Of a stretch of DNA of 22,227 nt, positions 19,381-22,227 are shown one piece after another. The translations under genes and the position numbers were made by a program. Where the stretch lies: NCBI GenBank assembly GCA_009733775.1, contig WOGZ01000445.1, positions 1 through 22,227 on the forward strand. The letters are read 5' to 3'. Position 1 is the stretch's first letter, and every line of letters starts with the position of its first letter. The notes beneath the pieces are model-generated. The model did not search any database, had not been told where the DNA came from, and saw only the letters and a list, made by a program, of their open reading frames with translations. Source of the stretch: Alectoria sarmentosa. Taxonomy: Eukaryota > Ascomycota > Lecanoromycetes > Lecanorales > Parmeliaceae.

Positions 19381-20800
19381 TAAATCGTTATTATTAATAA
19401 ATTATTTAAAGCTTAACGTTTTATATATTTACGTTACGTAAATATTAAAAAATAATAACGTTTACGCATATTTCATTATTATAATATAAATAATTAAAGT
19501 TTTTCGCGAAAAATTTATATTTGATTACGATATAAATAATTATTAAATAAAAATCGTCGAAATTATTAATATTAATACGAAGTTTATAATTAACGACGAA
19601 AGCGTTAAACTTTTTATTTCTTTATAACATTAACTTATATCTCATTTTTTATAAAAATAAATTCACAAATTTTAAACGATTATATATATTTTAATCGTTA
19701 ATTAAAGATATTTAAAAATAATATACGATAACGATTATCAAAATTTAAAAAAAAAATCGACATCGTCGCTTAATTATAATATATACGAAATTTATTAAAA
19801 CATTTTTATAAGTATATTAAACATTATTTTAATTACTTAACATTATAAATTCGTTATTATAAATTTTATAATTATTTTTTAGTTTATAAAAAGTTTAAAT
19901 ATATTATTTCACATTTTAACGCTTAATTTCATTTTCGTTATATTATTATTTAAAAAGAATTTTAATTATGTTATAATAATTATAAATAAGTTTAATAAAT
20001 ATATTATTTACATTTTTGACAAATTTATTTAAAATGTTAAATAATAAATTATCGCATTAATTGATCGTTTCGACGTCGACGATTAAAATATATTTAAAAT
20101 TTTATTATTCGATAAAGATTTAAAAAATTTATTCGTTTTATAAAAAATTATATTTAATAAATTTAAAATTAAATTAAATTGTAATTTATTATTTTTTATT
20201 ATTTATAAATAAACGATAATAATTAATGCATTAATTAAATAATTGAAATTATTTTACGTTTTTATATATACACGTTTAAAAGTTTTTCGTATAATTCGTT
20301 ATTTTATTACGTATATAAACACAATTTAATAACGCACGATTAATAATTATTATAAAATCGTTAAATGAAATAATTTATAATTTTGCATTTAACAAAAATC
20401 TTAATTTGTTAACATTAAATATATCGTAATAAAGTTACATTAAAGTAAAATTTAAAATTGTCGATGTTATTAATTTCGTTTAAATAAATTAAAAGTTTAA
20501 TTATAATTATAAAATACAATTTATATACTTTAAAAAAAGAAATTAGATATTTTTTTATTTATATAAAAGTTATTTTATATTTTAATTTATTAACGTTATC
20601 AAAATTAATAAGTTTAATTAAAAGTATATAAGTTTATTTAATATCGTTTTCAAAATAAATAAACAAGTTTATCGTTTTAATATATTTGATTATCAAGAAA
20701 TTTATTTATTCTTTCGATCGCTTAATTATAATTTTAATTTAATATAAATTTATTTGATAAATTTTTATTAAACGAATTTAATTTAATTTTCGTTGAAAAT
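19381..20800 (+). pseudogene. Integrase remnant of element C
   Basis: Aligned with B 16011-17400. The first catalytic Asp is lost as in B (the CTT AAT TTC context near 19921-19930 is identical). The second Asp is present in LLFDKDLKN near 20102-20128 (GAT 20111-20113). The Glu codon is replaced by TAA near 20224, and the spacing between them is out of phase because of small indels near 20170-20200. The GPY/F-like C-terminal part lies near 20560-20740. Confidence 0.8.
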
Positions 20801-21005
20801 AATATCGACGAATTCAAATTTTAAGAAATAAATCGTTTTTTCAATAAGCGAATAAGTTAACATAATAAAAATTATTCAATCGATTATTAATTACGATAAT
20901 AAAAATATAATTTATAATATAATTAATAATATAATATTAAGCATTTTAATAACGCGTTATTATTAATATAAGATTATAAAAACGTTATATAATTACGAGA
21001 AAATT
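20801..21005 (+). pseudogene. Chromodomain-like C-terminal tail of element C pol
   Basis: Aligned with B 17401-17625. Shared words include AATCGTTTTTT, AAAAATTATTCAAT, TTACGATAATAA and AACGCGTTA followed by TTAATATAAGATTATAAAAACGTTATA-like sequence. The RVSRR block of B is degraded here to RIS*HNKN. The DNA-level match is clear; the protein is not readable without B as a guide. Confidence 0.65.
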
Positions 21006-21513
21006 ATTAATTCTTTTTGTTAAAAGCTTCGCAAACAAGTTAATTAATTTATTAATTTATTATTATAAAATTATTATTAATCAAATTTTTTTCTTTATCG
21101 AAATTTATAAATTTAAAATCTTTTATAAAATAATTAATTATTGTTATTATAATATTATTAAAAGTAATTTTTTTTCTCGACTTTCGCGATAACATCGTCG
21201 TGAAAGTTTTTAACAATTATATTTTTATTAATTTTCGCAAACATTACGTTATTATATAAATTTCGTCGAAGTTTATATATATTACTTTAATAACTTTGAT
21301 AATTAAATAATAATTTACGTTAAATCGATATCTTTTCGATTTGATAATAGAAACTTTCAAAATTATAAACAATAAAACGTCGTTAAAGACTTTCGTGATT
21401 ATAATAACAAATCGCTAAAAATTAAATTAAAACTTTTCGCAATATGTTATTATTATTAAGATTACGAATATTAATTTATTATTATAAACTTTTATTTATA
21501 TTAATATATATAA
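21006..21513. other. 3' region of element C
   Basis: Counterpart of B 17626-18191. The match to B is clear in the blocks near 21290-21470 (TAACTTTGATAATTAAATAA and CTTTCGTGATTATAATAACA). It ends near AAACTTTTATTTATATTAAT. The palindrome of B is absent. No coding domain recognised. Confidence 0.6.
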
Positions 21514-21659
21514 AGAAATAATGTAAAACTAAGTTAAAAAACTTTGAATTTATATATATAGTCAATTATAAATTCGAAACCACTACGCTTTTTGATTAGC
21601 ATTCGAATAGCGGCGTTTAGGCCTTTCGAGCGCCCTCATCAAAAATTTGTATATACAAA
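21514..21659. other. Boundary between element C and less mutated flank
   Basis: From about 21580 G and C rise sharply and cytosines occur in all contexts, including GGCGTTTAGGCC and GCGCCCTCATC. The part 21601-21640 (ATTCGAATAGCGGCG...GAGCGCCC) loosely resembles the end of the tandem unit (ATTCGAAACGGCAGAGCG), so a third, very diverged or partial unit may start the array. Where C ends and host DNA begins cannot be fixed, and no 3' LTR of C is recognised. Confidence 0.5.
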
Positions 21660-22031
21660 TCTTACATCTTTTGCCCTCAACCCCTCTGAAGATAAAATTT
21701 CTTTATAATTTTGCAAATTATACAACACGATATGCGCTTTTCAATGATATAAAAATTAAGAGATTCGAATATATATATATCGATATATATTTAATTCAAA
21801 TATGTTATTATTCGAAACGGCAGAGCGACTTTCGAAAAACCTTTGCGCTCACTCTTACATCTTTTACCTCATATTTTCTTAAAAATATAATTTTTTCATA
21901 ATTTCGCACATTATAAAGCCTGCTTTAAGCTTTTCAATAATATAAAAACTATAAAAGTTGAATGTATATATATCGATATATATTTAATTTAAATATGTTA
22001 TTATTCGAAACGACAGAGCGGCTTGCGCTCA
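21660..22031. repeat. Tandem repeat, two units of about 193 and 179 bp
   Basis: Unit 1 starts TCTTACATCTTTT at 21660 and unit 2 repeats it at 21853, a 193-bp step. Both hold CTTTTCAATRATATAAAAA, a TATATATCGATATATA palindrome, AAATATGTTATTATTCGAAA, then CG(G/A)CAGAGCG and TTGCGCTCA. Unit 2 is shorter near its end. The units differ by indels as well as substitutions and keep non-CpG cytosines, so RIP has acted weakly or not at all. An open frame at 21647-21901 crosses the unit junction and is judged spurious. The repeat may be a fragment of a dispersed family or a subtelomere-type satellite. Confidence 0.8.
21773..21790. repeat. AT palindrome centred on CG, unit 1
   Basis: ATATATATCGATATATAT is self-complementary over 18 bases. 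The same 18-base palindrome recurs in unit 2 at 21966-21983. Conservation in both units while neighbouring bases differ is notable, though such simple sequence can persist by chance. Confidence 0.8.
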
Positions 22032-22227
22032 TTCAACGAATTATTTTCTTTTTTGAATAACATTATAATTTTCTATCATATTTACGAGATTATTATATCG
22101 TTGAAATTGTATAAGTTTATTTTATAATAATAATTATATAAATATATAATATAAATGTTTAAAAATTATAAAAAATCGATCATAAAAGATTTAACACATT
22201 TTGTATATATTTTTAAATAAGCGCAAT
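22032..22227. other. Right edge, nothing recognised
   Basis: A+T-rich sequence after the tandem repeat with few CpG. No reading frame, repeat or RNA gene seen. Confidence 0.5.

Larger units (their letters stand above)
282..21513 (+). mobile_element. Element C: outer RIP-degraded Ty3/Gypsy retrotransposon, split in three
   Basis: Element C is the outermost and apparently oldest Gypsy element. Its three pieces (282-769, 8411-11054, 18366-21513) are collinear with element B: leader, gag, protease, reverse transcriptase, RNase H, integrase, chromodomain-like tail and 3' region, all on the + strand. Element A interrupts it before gag and element B interrupts its reverse transcriptase; each break carries an ATTTA duplication. 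Where B and C differ, C mostly has A or T where B keeps G or C, so C has suffered more mutation. LTRs were not found: homology to B starts about 530 bp after B's 5' LTR and stops about 40 bp before its 3' LTR. The end coordinates are the limits of that homology, not proven element ends. Confidence 0.85.

Noticed and set aside
21580..21660. A tRNA or 5S rRNA gene in the G+C-richer patch
   Set aside because: Neither strand shows tRNA A/B boxes in the right spacing, a T-arm, or a 5S-like fold; the patch resembles the neighbouring tandem unit instead.
21647..21901. 84-codon open frame as a gene
   Set aside because: It starts before repeat unit 1 and crosses into unit 2, shows no domain, and the two units are not kept in a common frame.
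1..22227. A mitochondrial, plastid or Plasmodium-like A+T-rich genome
   Set aside because: The content is Gypsy gag-pol with LTRs and target duplications, transition-only divergence and CpG-biased cytosines; no organelle gene is seen.

Overview
The window looks like a gene-free, extremely A+T-rich block from a filamentous ascomycete (Pezizomycotina-type) genome that has been through repeat-induced point mutation (RIP). The reasons are these: decayed Ty3/Gypsy retrotransposon genes of the kind found in such fungi; surviving C residues that sit mostly in CpG; paired copies that differ mainly by C/T and G/A transitions; and Asp-to-Asn, Gly-to-Asn/Lys, Gln-to-stop and Trp-to-stop changes at conserved positions. 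The species cannot be told from this sequence. No intact host gene, tRNA, rRNA or CRISPR array was found.

Nearly all of the window is a nest of three Gypsy elements, all reading on the + strand. The oldest, element C, runs from about 282 to about 21513 in three pieces (282-769, 8411-11054, 18366-21513). Element A (770-8410, LTRs of 204 and 208 bp) sits in C's 5' part, just upstream of gag. Element B (11055-18365, two 174-bp LTRs) is a close relative of C and sits inside C's reverse transcriptase. Both insertions are flanked by the 5-bp duplication ATTTA. Removing A and B with one duplication copy each rejoins C so that it aligns with B, in the reading frame at the B site.

Reading left to right: 1-281 is unassigned edge sequence; 282-769 is C leader; 770-8410 is element A (LTR, unrecognised gag zone, reverse transcriptase, RNase H, integrase, chromodomain-like tail, long 3' region, LTR); 8411-11054 is C gag, protease and the N-terminal half of its reverse transcriptase; 11055-18365 is element B (LTR, leader, gag, protease, reverse transcriptase, RNase H, integrase, chromodomain-like tail, 3' region, LTR); 18366-21513 is the rest of C pol; 21514-22227 is less mutated flanking DNA holding two copies of a 193-bp tandem repeat.

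In life, each element encoded Gag (particle shell) and Pol (protease, reverse transcriptase, RNase H, integrase) to copy its RNA into DNA and insert it. The chromodomain-like tails would have steered integration toward heterochromatin, which fits the nesting. None can work now. B is the least decayed: it keeps the YIDD motif and two of the three integrase acidic residues. I saw no convincing new biological system. The points most worth a second look are the exact nesting, the shared ATTTA target, the conserved unexplained tail of B and C, the missing LTRs of C, and the tandem repeat at the right edge.
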